Shown: positions 1 through 6,795 of the stretch, piece by piece
Layout of the letters: the number at the start of each line of letters is the position of its first letter
Position numbering within the stretch: the first letter of the stretch is position 1
Source of the DNA: an uncultured Rhodospirillaceae bacterium
GTDB lineage: Bacteria > Pseudomonadota > Alphaproteobacteria > Rhodospirillales > UBA2165
Direction of reading: 5' to 3'
Length of the DNA: 8,293 bases
Assembly: GCA_913054205.1 (NCBI GenBank)
Contig: CAJXJM010000091.1
Span: 1 to 8,293, forward strand
Position numbers and translations under genes: made by a program
Notes under the pieces: generated by a model
Told to the model about the DNA's origin: nothing
Databases searched by the model: none
The model's input: only the letters and a program-made list of their open reading frames with translations

Positions 1-40
1 TCCCTCGGTTTAGAGTACCTGAGAGATTTGGAGAAGAATA

Positions 41-229
41 ATGAAAAAGTTTCTTATGCTTGGCGGCACAATCGTAATTTTATTCGGGCTATTATTTGTT
101 GGACAGGGACTAGGGTACATCCACTGGCCAACCAGCAGCTTTATGATCAGTGACACCAAGTGGGCATACTATGGCGGAGGCATCTCGATTATCGGAGTAT
201 TCTTATTATTCATTGGGCACCGCAAATAG
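41..229 (+). CDS. Small two-helix membrane protein of unknown function (62 aa)
   Basis: The frame starts at ATG 41, preceded by a good ribosome binding site (GGAGAAG at 30-36), and ends at TAG 227-229. The product has two hydrophobic stretches, about residues 4-27 and 42-59, joined by a short polar loop, and it ends in a basic tail (GHRK). This predicts a small inner-membrane protein with both ends on the same side. The phrase GQGLGYI, followed by a Ser-Phe-Met and then a Trp-Ala before the second helix, resembles many short uncharacterised bacterial proteins of this layout, recalled from family knowledge only. I cannot assign a function. The gene stands alone: the next feature is on the other strand. 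The clear RBS and the pattern of hydrophobic segments make it more likely real than chance. Confidence 0.7.
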   Translation: MKKFLMLGGTIVILFGLLFVGQGLGYIHWPTSSFMISDTKWAYYGGGISIIGVFLLFIGHRK

Positions 230-505
230 ACGTCAGATCGTGAATAAAGAATGGGCGGGTTAACGTCATGACGCCCTCATCATCGCTCATTTTTTATCCC
301 TCATCATTTTTAGTTCTTTAATTACTTGGTCGAGTGCCTGGATAGAGCAGAAGTTAACGTCTTTGAATATTTTGAGACTTTTGAGGGTTCGCTAACTAGG
401 CGTATTCAGAAAATATCCCACCAAATCCAGCAATATCTCGGATAGGCCGAATCAGCCAAAAATAGGGTGAAATCATGCATAGTTGGTACCCATGTGGTAC
501 CCATA
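230..505. other. Intergenic stretch without a supported gene
   Basis: About 275 bases between the small membrane protein and the tRNA terminator hold no frame with a start, RBS and protein-like composition. Small repeats are visible: CCCTCATCAT at 274-283 and again at 298-307; GTTAACGTC at 259-267 and 353-361; and an 11-base tandem repeat (TGGTACCCAT plus one base) at 484-494 and 495-505. A T-rich run at 290-295 follows a weak GGGCG/CGCCC stem (253-257 with 272-276). The spacing is too long for a convincing terminator of the upstream gene. Confidence 0.6.
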
Positions 506-542
506 TGAAAAATGGGCTAGATGAAAAAACACCTAACCCATT
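506..542 (-). terminator. Rho-independent terminator of the tRNA-Cys/tRNA-Asn unit
   Basis: Read on the minus strand, AATGGGTTAG (542-533) pairs with CTAGCCCATT (520-511) to give a 10-bp stem with one G-U pair. The 12-base loop is 521-532. A run of five T (minus strand of 508-512) overlaps and follows the stem end. The hairpin begins only eight bases after the CCA end of tRNA-Asn, the usual place for a terminator of a tRNA transcript. Confidence 0.75.
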
Positions 543-550
543 GATTTTAT

Positions 551-625
551 TGGCTCGGGAGGAGGGATTCGAACCCCCGACAAGGTGGTTAACAGCCACC
601 TGCTCTACCACTGAGCTACTCCCGA
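551..625 (-). tRNA. tRNA-Asn(GTT)
   Basis: The minus strand folds as a complete cloverleaf of 75 nt. The acceptor stem is TCGGGAG/CTCCCGA with discriminator G and an encoded CCA (551-553). The D-stem is GCTC/GAGC. The anticodon stem is GGTGG/CCACC with loop CTGTTAA, which puts anticodon GTT opposite 591-593. The T-arm has loop TTCGAAT and one G-U pair in its stem. It decodes Asn codons AAC and AAU. It is the second gene of a two-tRNA unit, seven bases after tRNA-Cys, and is followed at once by the terminator hairpin at 506-542. Confidence 0.97.
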
Positions 626-632
626 TCAAATT

Positions 633-706
633 TGGAGGCGCGGACCGGAATCGAACCGGTGTTCACGGCTTTGCAGGCCGCTGCGTAACCACTCCGCCAC
701 CGCGCC
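633..706 (-). tRNA. tRNA-Cys(GCA)
   Basis: The minus strand gives a 74-nt cloverleaf. The acceptor stem is GGCGCGG/CCGCGCC with discriminator U and an encoded CCA (633-635). The anticodon stem is GCGGC/GCCGT with loop CTGCAAA, giving anticodon GCA opposite 672-674. The T-arm is CCGG-paired with loop TTCGATT. It decodes Cys codons UGC and UGU. It is the promoter-proximal gene of the tRNA pair, with a leader of about 50 nt from the promoter at 765-793. Confidence 0.97.
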
Positions 707-764
707 GAATTAATTGGCCGCGCCAGGAATTTCTGACTTTACTGGTGCTCATCAGAAGGCCGGG

Positions 765-793
765 AAATTAGACGCTCGACTATGGCTGGTCAA
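765..793 (-). promoter_or_regulatory. Predicted promoter of the tRNA-Cys/tRNA-Asn unit
   Basis: On the minus strand a -35 box TTGACC (793-788) is followed by a 17-base spacer and a -10 box TAATTT (770-765). The -35 box matches the sigma-70 consensus at five of six positions and the spacing is ideal. Transcription would begin near 758, about 50 bases before tRNA-Cys. Confidence 0.6.
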
Positions 794-943
794 GCCGCGT
801 TTGGCCCTGAATTAAAGATTTATTGGCATATTATCAAATTCCGAGGATTATTTTTGTTTCTGGCAACGGAAATCAGTGGACCAGCCGTTTTAAAATGGTA
901 AACAAATGGTCGAAGATATAGCGAAAGAGAAATATTCAACAGC

Positions 944-974
944 TTGCCTACAGTGCTTTTAACACCCATATAAT
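944..974 (+). promoter_or_regulatory. Predicted promoter of the methyltransferase (and possibly tolC) unit
   Basis: A perfect -10 box TATAAT lies at 969-974. The best -35 candidate is TTGCCT at 944-949, with a rather long 19-base spacer. A second -10-like box, TATACT, is at 979-984, so the exact start is uncertain. The leader to the ATG at 1014 would be about 30 bases. Confidence 0.5.
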
Positions 975-1013
975 AGCTTATACTGTGAGCTGAAGAATTC
1001 AGAGGATGCTGCT

Positions 1014-1664
1014 ATGGACTACCAAGCCGTGCGCCATAATATGGTGGAAAATCAAATCCGCCCCAACCGTGTGACCAACGCCGCTGTCATTGACGCGATG
1101 GAAGAAATTCCGCGCGAGAAGTTTGTTCCCGAGGAATCCGCGGGAATAGCATATGTTGATGAGGCCGCCGCGATTGGTGATGGCCGCTACTTAATGGAGC
1201 CATCGTTGCTCGCTCGCATTCTGCAGGAAGCGAATGTGTCAAAAGATGATCTCGTCTTAAATATTGGCTGTGGCACGGGATATTCGGCGGCGGTTCTGGC
1301 GAAAATTTCCAAGGCTGTTGTTGCGGTCGAAGAAAATTCAGGCTTTGCTGAAAAAGCGAGCGCTTTGATGGTCGAGCTTGGTATCGATAATGCTGTGATC
1401 ATTGAAGATTCGCTGGCTGACGGCTATGCCAAACAGGCACCCTATGACGTCATCGTAATAAGCGGTGCCGTTGAAGAGGTGCCGCAAATGTTATTGGATC
1501 AGTTGGTGGAAGGGGGGCGTTTGGTATCCGTTTTAACCGGAGGTCCAATCGGCAAAGTTGTTGTGACGCAAAAAATTGGCGAATCGATTTCAAATATCGA
1601 GGCATTTGATGCCGGAACGCCTTTGTTACCGGGTTTTAGGAAAGAAAAAGCCTTTGAACTCTAA
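1014..1664 (+). CDS. Protein-L-isoaspartate O-methyltransferase family protein (divergent Pcm-like SAM methyltransferase)
   Basis: The ATG at 1014 follows AGAGGA (1001-1006) at good spacing. The 216-residue product has the length and layout of the Pcm family. An N-terminal helical part (NQIRPNRV, then IPREKFVP at 32-39) precedes a Rossmann SAM-binding fold with glycine motif VLNIGCGTGYSAAVLA (81-96). An acidic residue ends the next strand (AVEE, about 104-107), followed by APYDVIVISGA (142-152) and GGRLVSVL (167-174). True Pcm transfers a methyl group from SAM to isoaspartyl residues of damaged proteins in the cytoplasm. Here the region equivalent to the catalytic TIS-x-P of E. coli Pcm reads RYLMEP (58-63), so the conserved Ser is a Met, and the later GDG motif is EDS (131-133). 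I infer a paralogue with another or altered substrate. It lies 156 bases upstream of tolC on the same strand, so co-transcription is possible. Confidence 0.88.
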   Translation: MDYQAVRHNMVENQIRPNRVTNAAVIDAMEEIPREKFVPEESAGIAYVDEAAAIGDGRYLMEPSLLARILQEANVSKDDLVLNIGCGTGYSAAVLAKISKAVVAVEENSGFAEKASALMVELGIDNAVIIEDSLADGYAKQAPYDVIVISGAVEEVPQMLLDQLVEGGRLVSVLTGGPIGKVVVTQKIGESISNIEAFDAGTPLLPGFRKEKAFEL

Positions 1665-1820
1665 CGATTTTGCAGTGGTGCTTCGTATCACGGCAAATGC
1701 AATGATTTAGTAACACTTTTTTTGGTATTTTATAGTCAATCCGGTTTTGGAATTTAATAATTAAAGTATTGTCGGCGGTCGATTCTGATAAATCTGAAAA
1801 GACCGTTCGGGGGAATGTGA

Positions 1821-3221
1821 ATGAAGACGAAGTTACCCGCAAATTATAGCCTCATGACAGGTGGTATTGTTGCCGCCTTATTTATGTGGGCGGGACCTGC
1901 AAGCAGCCAAACTCTAACCGACGCGCTGGCCGCTGCTTATATGAATAATCCGGAATTATTGGCCGCGCGCGCTGACTTGCGATCAGAAGATGAAGCCGTG
2001 CCACAAGCCTTGGCGAACTGGCGGCCAAAAGTTGAACTCTCTGGTGATATCGGACGTTCCAACACGCATTTAAATACGCGTGCTGCAAATCGGGACCAAT
2101 TGAGAACGCCGCGCAGCACGTCGCTTGATGTGACCCAGCCGCTATATCGGGGTGGAAGAACGATTGCCGGCGTGAGTAGGGCCGAACTTGATGTGAAATC
2201 TGCCCGAGCAACCTTGGTGGCGAAAGAGCAAGATATTTTGCTGAGTGCTGCCACAGCTTATATGGCCGTTGTTCAAGGTCAGGCTGTGCTTGCTCTCAAT
2301 ATTAAAAATGAACAGGTATTGCGCCGTCAACTGGAAGCAACCCAAGATCGCTTTCGTGTCGGTGAAATTACCCGAACAGATGTCAGTCAAGCCGAAGCGC
2401 GCTTATCTGGTGCTTCCGCTGATCGAATTCAATCTGAAGGTAATCTCAATAATTCGCGAGCCAATTATTTGAATATTGTTGGCGAAGCTCCGGGTAAATT
2501 GTCAGCACCTCCTAACATAGGCGCGCAACCAGCAAGCCTTGAAGATGCCGTTAAAGCAGCTCTTGCAGCTCATCCAGATGTATTGGCTAAATCCTATGAT
2601 GAAGCGGCTGCCCGCCAAAACATCAAGACTGTTCGCGGCGAGTTATTGCCGACCTTACAGCTTAAAGGTGCCCTAAGCCGCGCTTGGGAATCATCAACCA
2701 ATGATAGCCAATTGACGACCGGAAAAGTTACCTTGGACTTGACTGTGCCGCTCTATCAAAAAGGATCTGTCTATTCTCGGTTGCGTGCAGCAAAACAAGA
2801 TGCAGGTCAAAGTCTGCTCAATTTGGAAGATGCACGCCGTGATGCACGTGAGACGGCAACCAAATCCTGGGAAACTCATGAAACCGCAAAAGCGCGAATC
2901 AAATCGATTTCTGTGCAAATTAAAGCTGCCGAAATTGCTTTAGAAGGCGTTCAGCGCGAGGCGGCTGTCGGGTCGAGAACTGTTTTAGACGTTTTGGATG
3001 CCGAACAGGAATTACTGGATGCAAAGGTTAGTCTTGTTGGTGCAGACCGCGATCAGGTTGTTGCGAGCTTTCAATTGCAAGAAGCCATTGGTCAATTAAC
3101 TGCAAAAAACCTCGCACTACCGGTAAAAATATACAATCCGTTAAACCATTATAAAGAAATTCGTTCTAAATGGTTTGGATCAAATAGTTCTGGGCAAAAC
3201 CCAGGCAAACAAATTAAATAG
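1821..3221 (+). CDS. tolC: TolC-family outer-membrane efflux/type I secretion channel protein
   Basis: The ATG at 1821 follows a strong GGGGGA (1809-1814). The 466-residue product starts with a signal peptide (basic MKTK, hydrophobic core about 12-25, likely cleavage ASS|Q at 29/30). It then shows the two-fold repeat of the outer-membrane efflux protein family. Repeat one has the beta segment TQPLYRGG (105-112) and the helical FRVGEITRTDVSQAEA (178-193). Repeat two has TVPLYQKG (308-315) and AVGSRTVLDVLDAEQELLDA (382-401). Three such subunits form a barrel in the outer membrane and a long periplasmic alpha tunnel. The tunnel docks with an inner-membrane transporter and adaptor to export drugs or proteins. 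No transporter or adaptor gene is present in the window, so the channel may be shared among several pumps. The polar C-terminal tail (about 440-466) is poorly conserved in the family. Family assignment is secure; the exact substrate is not deducible. Confidence 0.93.
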   Translation: MKTKLPANYSLMTGGIVAALFMWAGPASSQTLTDALAAAYMNNPELLAARADLRSEDEAVPQALANWRPKVELSGDIGRSNTHLNTRAANRDQLRTPRSTSLDVTQPLYRGGRTIAGVSRAELDVKSARATLVAKEQDILLSAATAYMAVVQGQAVLALNIKNEQVLRRQLEATQDRFRVGEITRTDVSQAEARLSGASADRIQSEGNLNNSRANYLNIVGEAPGKLSAPPNIGAQPASLEDAVKAALAAHPDVLAKSYDEAAARQNIKTVRGELLPTLQLKGALSRAWESSTNDSQLTTGKVTLDLTVPLYQKGSVYSRLRAAKQDAGQSLLNLEDARRDARETATKSWETHETAKARIKSISVQIKAAEIALEGVQREAAVGSRTVLDVLDAEQELLDAKVSLVGADRDQVVASFQLQEAIGQLTAKNLALPVKIYNPLNHYKEIRSKWFGSNSSGQNPGKQIK

Positions 3222-3300
3222 TCGAAATTTCGATACGGGCGTTATAAAAAATCTCAATTTGCCCGTCGGTCACCAGGAAACTGCTTAACAAGCAGGTGGA
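3222..3300. repeat. Cluster of inverted repeats after tolC
   Basis: Directly after the tolC stop is a perfect 12-base palindrome, TCGAAATTTCGA (3222-3233). It is followed by ACGGGC (3235-3240) pairing with GCCCGT (3261-3266) across a 20-base loop, then CTGCTT (3281-3286) pairing with AAGCAG (3290-3295) across a 3-base loop. Upstream, within the tolC end, CTGGG/CCCAG (3190-3204) also forms a small stem. None is followed by a T run on the plus strand, so these are not standard intrinsic terminators. They may stabilise the mRNA end or weaken read-through. Confidence 0.5.
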
Positions 3301-3364
3301 AAAAAAGTAGCGTCATTCAAGGCGTAGTATTAATCTGTTAACTAATTGGACCGATGATCGAGTA

Positions 3365-4015
3365 ATGGCCGAAGAAAACGAACAAGCCGAACCTTCAATG
3401 GAAGATATCCTCGCCTCCATCAGGCGGATATTGTCCGAAGATGAGGAAGCAGAGGAAGCGCCAGCGCCAGCTGAACCCGACCCCGAACCTGCGCCCGAGG
3501 AAGCAGCTGAACCCGAGGAAGAAGAGCTCGATATGGCTGCCGCCATGGAAGCGGACCCTGAACCTGAGCCGGAACCTGCTCCAGAACCCGAGCCAGAGCC
3601 CGAACCTGAGCCAATTCCCGAACCAGAACCAGCGCCGATGCCGGTCGCTGCTCCACCACCACCACCACCGCCTCCAGCCGCGGCACCTATGCCGTCTCTT
3701 GAAGGTAATATTCTTGAATTAACTCAGCAGATGATTGCTCAGCTGCCGCCAGATATTGGTGCCGGTGATCCTATCCTGTCACAAGGTGCGTCGGCGAATT
3801 CTACAGATGCGTTGCAAGAACTTGCAAAGGCACTGTTGAGCAAACGTGACATTGCGATTGGTAACCGAGACTTGACCTTAGAGGGTCTAATTCGGGAAAT
3901 TTTGCGACCATTGCTGCGTGAATGGTTGGATCAGAATTTGCCTTATTTGATCGAACGATTGGTCAAAAAGGAGATCGATCACATGGTCAATCGGGCGGAG
4001 CGCCTAGATCTTTAA
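3365..4015 (+). CDS. popZ: Cell-pole-organizing protein PopZ (DUF2497 family)
   Basis: PopZ self-assembles into a matrix at the cell pole and, in Caulobacter, anchors the ParB-bound chromosome origin and polar signalling proteins. The 216-residue product has the family's three parts. First is a short N-terminal helix, SMEDILASIRRILSEDEE (11-28), the client-binding region. Next is an acidic, proline-rich disordered linker (about 29-110). Last is the conserved C-terminal oligomerisation block (about 169-216), containing LTLEGLIREILRPLLREWLD and the NLPYLIERLVKKEI stretch. The linker has a Glu-Pro repeat (64-91) and eight consecutive prolines (97-104), and it makes the protein longer than the 177 residues of Caulobacter PopZ. 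The ATG at 3365 fixes the N-terminal motif correctly, but the Shine-Dalgarno is weak. The place directly upstream of valS agrees with the arrangement I recall in other alphaproteobacteria. Confidence 0.92.
   Translation: MAEENEQAEPSMEDILASIRRILSEDEEAEEAPAPAEPDPEPAPEEAAEPEEEELDMAAAMEADPEPEPEPAPEPEPEPEPEPIPEPEPAPMPVAAPPPPPPPPAAAPMPSLEGNILELTQQMIAQLPPDIGAGDPILSQGASANSTDALQELAKALLSKRDIAIGNRDLTLEGLIREILRPLLREWLDQNLPYLIERLVKKEIDHMVNRAERLDL
3554..3676 (+). repeat. Low-complexity Glu-Pro and poly-Pro coding repeat within popZ
   Basis: Codons alternate GAR and CCN from 3554 to about 3637, giving a nearly pure Glu-Pro array with a few Ala or Ile substitutions. Eight Pro codons follow at 3653-3676, the first five all CCA. 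The hexanucleotide and CCA runs are tandem repeats that could change length by slippage without breaking the frame. Other frames stay open across this stretch because of its composition and should not be taken as genes. Confidence 0.85.
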
Positions 4016-4069
4016 TTCTCCATCATAGAGAATCATGTAAATTCGTAATTTACACGCGGGATTCGCGTG
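4015..4069 (+). repeat. Three consecutive hairpins in the popZ-valS gap
   Basis: ATTCTC (4015-4020) pairs with GAGAAT (4028-4033). TGTAAATT (4036-4043) pairs perfectly with AATTTACA (4047-4054) around a 3-base loop. CACGCG (4053-4058) pairs with CGCGTG (4064-4069) around a 5-base loop. The third stem shares two bases with the second, so these two compete slightly. There is no following T run. They could protect the popZ mRNA 3' end or form part of the valS leader. The role is inference. Confidence 0.5.
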
Positions 4070-4139
4070 ATATTGTGCGCGCCGCTGTGCTCGGTGAGTG
4101 TTGCCAGTTGTTTTATCGTTATATGTAAAGAAGCCAGTT

Positions 4140-6788
4140 ATGTTGGAAAAATCCTATCAGCCTGATTTGGTTGAAGCCAAGCACTATAAAGCTTGGGAAG
4201 ACTCAGGTGCATTTAGATGCGGTGTCAATGCAGAGGGCACGCCCTATACGATTGTCATTCCGCCGCCCAACGTGACGGGCAGCCTGCATATGGGCCACGC
4301 CCTCAACAATACACTGCAGGATATTTTGACGCGCTATCATCGCATGAAAGGTGATGATGTGCTGTGGCAACCGGGCTGTGATCATGCCGGAATTGCTACT
4401 CAAATGGTAATTGAACGCCAACTTGAGGCGGAAGGCAAAACCCGACACGATCTCGGCCGCGAAAAATTTATTGAAACGGTCTGGAAATGGAAAGAAGAAT
4501 CAGGCGGCACCATTGTTGGGCAATTGCGCCGGTTAGGGGCTTCTTGCGATTGGTCACGTGAGCGCTTCACTATGGATGACGGGCTATCAGATGCTGTCCG
4601 CAAAGTGTTTGTTGAGCTTTACAAACAAGATTTGATTTATCGCGACAAACGTTTGGTGAATTGGGACCCTAAACTCCATACCGCGATTTCTGATCTCGAA
4701 GTTGAACAGCGCGAAATCGTCGGTAGCATGTGGTATTTCAAATACCCAATCGAAGGCCAAGACGGAAAATTTATTACAGTTGGCACAACGCGTCCGGAAA
4801 CAATGCTCGGCGATACTGCTGTTGCTGTTCACCCGGATGATGAACGTTATACTGACCTCGTCGGCAAAACGGTAATGTTGCCGATTGCCAATCGACCAAT
4901 CCCAATTGTTGCCGACGAATATTCCGATCCTGAAAAAGGCAGTGGTGCGGTGAAGATTACACCGGCCCATGATTTCAATGACTTTGAAGTTGGCCGCCGC
5001 AACAATCTTGAAAACATTAATATCCTAGATCAGGATGCGAATTTAAATGAAAACGTGCCGGATGCGTATCAAGGCATGGAACGGTTTGCCGCGCGTGAAA
5101 AGATCGTCGCGGAAATGGAAACCCTCGGTCTTCTGGAAAAAATTGAAGACAATGAAATGACGGTGCCCTATGGCGACCGCTCAGGCGTTGTGATCGAGCC
5201 GTGGCTCACCGATCAATGGTATGTTGACGCTGAAACGCTTGCCCAGCCTGCGATAAAGGCGGTTGAAGAAGGACGTACAAAATTTATCCCCAAACATTGG
5301 GAGAACACCTATTTCGAGTGGATGCGCAACATTCAGCCCTGGTGCGTATCTCGCCAAATTTGGTGGGGCCATCAGATACCCGCTTGGTTTGGCCCGGATG
5401 GAGAAATCTTTGTCGAGCTAACAGAAGAGGGCGCTCAAGCCGCGGCGGAAAAACATTATGGTAAACCCACCGAGATCGTGCGCGATGAAGACGTGCTCGA
5501 TACGTGGTTCTCCTCAGCTTTATGGCCTTTTTCGACTTTGGGCTGGCCTGAACAAACACCGGAAGTCGCACGTTACTATCCGACAGATGTTTTGGTTACT
5601 GGCTTTGATATTATTTTCTTCTGGGTTGCCCGCATGATGATGATGGGCCTCCACTTTTTGGATGAAGTGCCGTTCCACGAAGTCTATATCCACGCCTTGG
5701 TGCGCGATGAGAACGGCCAAAAAATGTCTAAATCAAAGGGCAATGTAATCGATCCATTGCAGCTTATTGACAGCTTTGGAGCAGATGCTTTGCGGATGAC
5801 GTTGGCAGCGCATGCCGCCCAGGGGCGCGACATAAAGCTGTCTGAAAATCGCGTCGAAGGCTATCGCAATTTTACCACTAAAATATGGAATGCGGCGCGC
5901 TTCTGTGAAATGAATGAGTGCAAAGTGGATCCAACTTTTGATCCCGAGAAATGTAATGAGACGCTGAATAAGTGGATTGTCGGCAAGGTCTCGGAAACTG
6001 CTGCAAATGTCGCGAAAGGTATTGATGAGTATAAGTTCAATGAGGCCGCTGGCAGCGTCTACCAGTTTACCTGGGGAACGTTTTGCGATTGGTACATCGA
6101 ATTCGCCAAGCCGATATTTTATGGCGACGACAGTGCGGCCAAAGCGGAAACCCAAGCGACAGCGGCCTGGGCGTTTGAGCAGCTTCTTCTCTTGCTGCAT
6201 CCCTTTATGCCGTTCATCACGGAAGAGCTTTGGCAACAAATGGATGATAGCAAAAATACAATGCTGATTTCTGCGAATTGGCCGAAGTTGGGGACGTTAA
6301 AAAATGCCGATGCCGAAGCGGAAATGGACTGGATTGTCCGTTTGATCACGCAGGTCCGTTCCGTTAGGGCAGAGCTGAATGTATCGGATGCAGCCAAAGT
6401 GCCGTTGACGCTCAAGAATGCCGAAGATATTGCCATCTCTTGCGTCGAAAAACATGGCGAATTAATCAAGCGATTGGCCCGACTGGAAGAACTTGCAATC
6501 TCCGATGCGGAAGTTCCGGAAGGTGCGGCGCAATCCGTTCTTGATACGACAACTTTGGTAATTCCACTTACCGGTGTCGTCGATCTAACCGAAGAGAAAG
6601 CCCGGCTCCAAAAGGAAATTGAAAAGCTCAATTCTGAAATTGAACGCATTGATAAAAAACTTGCCAATGAAAACTTTACGTCAAAAGCGCCTGCGGCAGT
6701 GGTTGAGGAAGAGAAAGTAAAGCGCCAAGATTATGAGAACTCTCTTGTGAAAGTCGAAGAGGCGATGAACCGCATTTCCGAGCTATAA
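4140..6788 (+). CDS. valS: Valyl-tRNA synthetase
   Basis: This class I synthetase charges tRNA-Val with valine in the cytoplasm and hydrolyses mischarged threonine. The 882-residue product shows the family signatures in order. PPPNVTGSLHMGHA (41-54) contains the HIGH-type motif HMGH at 50-53. The CP1 editing domain contains TTRPETMLGDTAVAVHPDD (from about residue 216). WCVSRQIWWGHQIPAW starts at 401, DVLDTWFSS at 451-459, the VTGFDIIFFWVARMMM segment near 486-501, and KMSKS at 528-532. The anticodon-binding helical domain follows, and a C-terminal coiled coil (about 815-882, LTEEKARLQKEIEKLNSEI onward) is typical of bacterial ValRS. I chose ATG 4140 because the usual ValRS N-terminus (MLEKSYQP) begins there and AAAGAAG (4127-4133) lies just upstream. 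A GTG at 4098 would add 14 residues of no family resemblance. Confidence 0.97.
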   Translation: MLEKSYQPDLVEAKHYKAWEDSGAFRCGVNAEGTPYTIVIPPPNVTGSLHMGHALNNTLQDILTRYHRMKGDDVLWQPGCDHAGIATQMVIERQLEAEGKTRHDLGREKFIETVWKWKEESGGTIVGQLRRLGASCDWSRERFTMDDGLSDAVRKVFVELYKQDLIYRDKRLVNWDPKLHTAISDLEVEQREIVGSMWYFKYPIEGQDGKFITVGTTRPETMLGDTAVAVHPDDERYTDLVGKTVMLPIANRPIPIVADEYSDPEKGSGAVKITPAHDFNDFEVGRRNNLENINILDQDANLNENVPDAYQGMERFAAREKIVAEMETLGLLEKIEDNEMTVPYGDRSGVVIEPWLTDQWYVDAETLAQPAIKAVEEGRTKFIPKHWENTYFEWMRNIQPWCVSRQIWWGHQIPAWFGPDGEIFVELTEEGAQAAAEKHYGKPTEIVRDEDVLDTWFSSALWPFSTLGWPEQTPEVARYYPTDVLVTGFDIIFFWVARMMMMGLHFLDEVPFHEVYIHALVRDENGQKMSKSKGNVIDPLQLIDSFGADALRMTLAAHAAQGRDIKLSENRVEGYRNFTTKIWNAARFCEMNECKVDPTFDPEKCNETLNKWIVGKVSETAANVAKGIDEYKFNEAAGSVYQFTWGTFCDWYIEFAKPIFYGDDSAAKAETQATAAWAFEQLLLLLHPFMPFITEELWQQMDDSKNTMLISANWPKLGTLKNADAEAEMDWIVRLITQVRSVRAELNVSDAAKVPLTLKNAEDIAISCVEKHGELIKRLARLEELAISDAEVPEGAAQSVLDTTTLVIPLTGVVDLTEEKARLQKEIEKLNSEIERIDKKLANENFTSKAPAAVVEEEKVKRQDYENSLVKVEEAMNRISEL

Positions 6789-6795
6789 TGATTAC

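Larger units (their letters stand above)
707..1013. other. Divergent intergenic region between the tRNA unit and the methyltransferase gene
   Basis: These 307 bases carry the minus-strand tRNA promoter (765-793) and the plus-strand promoter of the methyltransferase gene (944-974). No open frame in it looks like a protein. The stretch between the promoters, about 794-943, is AT-rich, and I see no further structured element in it. GGCTGGT (784-790) and ACCAGCC (880-886) are complementary but about 90 bases apart, probably by chance. Confidence 0.6.

Noticed and set aside
253..295. GGGCG/CGCCC stem followed by TTTTTT as a terminator of the small membrane protein gene
   Set aside because: The stem is only five pairs with a 14-base loop, and the T run starts 13 bases after it, too far for an intrinsic terminator.
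475..771. A 98-residue plus-strand open frame (and a 77-residue minus-strand frame at 396-629) over the tRNA genes
   Set aside because: Both overlap the tRNA-Asn gene, and the plus-strand frame also covers tRNA-Cys. The plus-strand translation is the well-known artefact of reading antisense to tRNA (phrases such as EEGFEPPTRW and GADRNRTGV). The tRNA cloverleaves explain the sequence.
784..886. GGCTGGT and ACCAGCC as a long-range hairpin in the divergent intergenic region
   Set aside because: Only seven bases separated by about 90. One arm partly overlaps the tRNA -35 region and no other pairing supports it.
1776..1805. CGGTC/GACCG inverted repeat before tolC as an operator
   Set aside because: Five-base arms with a 20-base loop are expected by chance, and no clear promoter boxes could be placed around them.
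3325..3364. TTAA-containing stretch before popZ as a CtrA binding site
   Set aside because: The TTAA half-sites are four bases apart, not the seven of the CtrA consensus TTAA-N7-TTAA.
3313..3722. Several open frames in other phases and on the minus strand across popZ
   Set aside because: They are open only because of the repetitive GAR-CCN composition of the PopZ linker. The products are monotone Ser/Gly/Ala or Arg/Pro strings without RBS or family features.
4098..4139. GTG at 4098 as an alternative valS start
   Set aside because: The added 14 residues do not match the ValRS N-terminus. ATG 4140 gives the usual MLEKSYQP start with AAAGAAG just upstream.
5733..6667. Long minus-strand open frames inside valS (for example 5733-6239 and 6119-6667)
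   Set aside because: They are shadows of the valS coding frame. They lack protein-family resemblance, and valS is unambiguous across the whole stretch.
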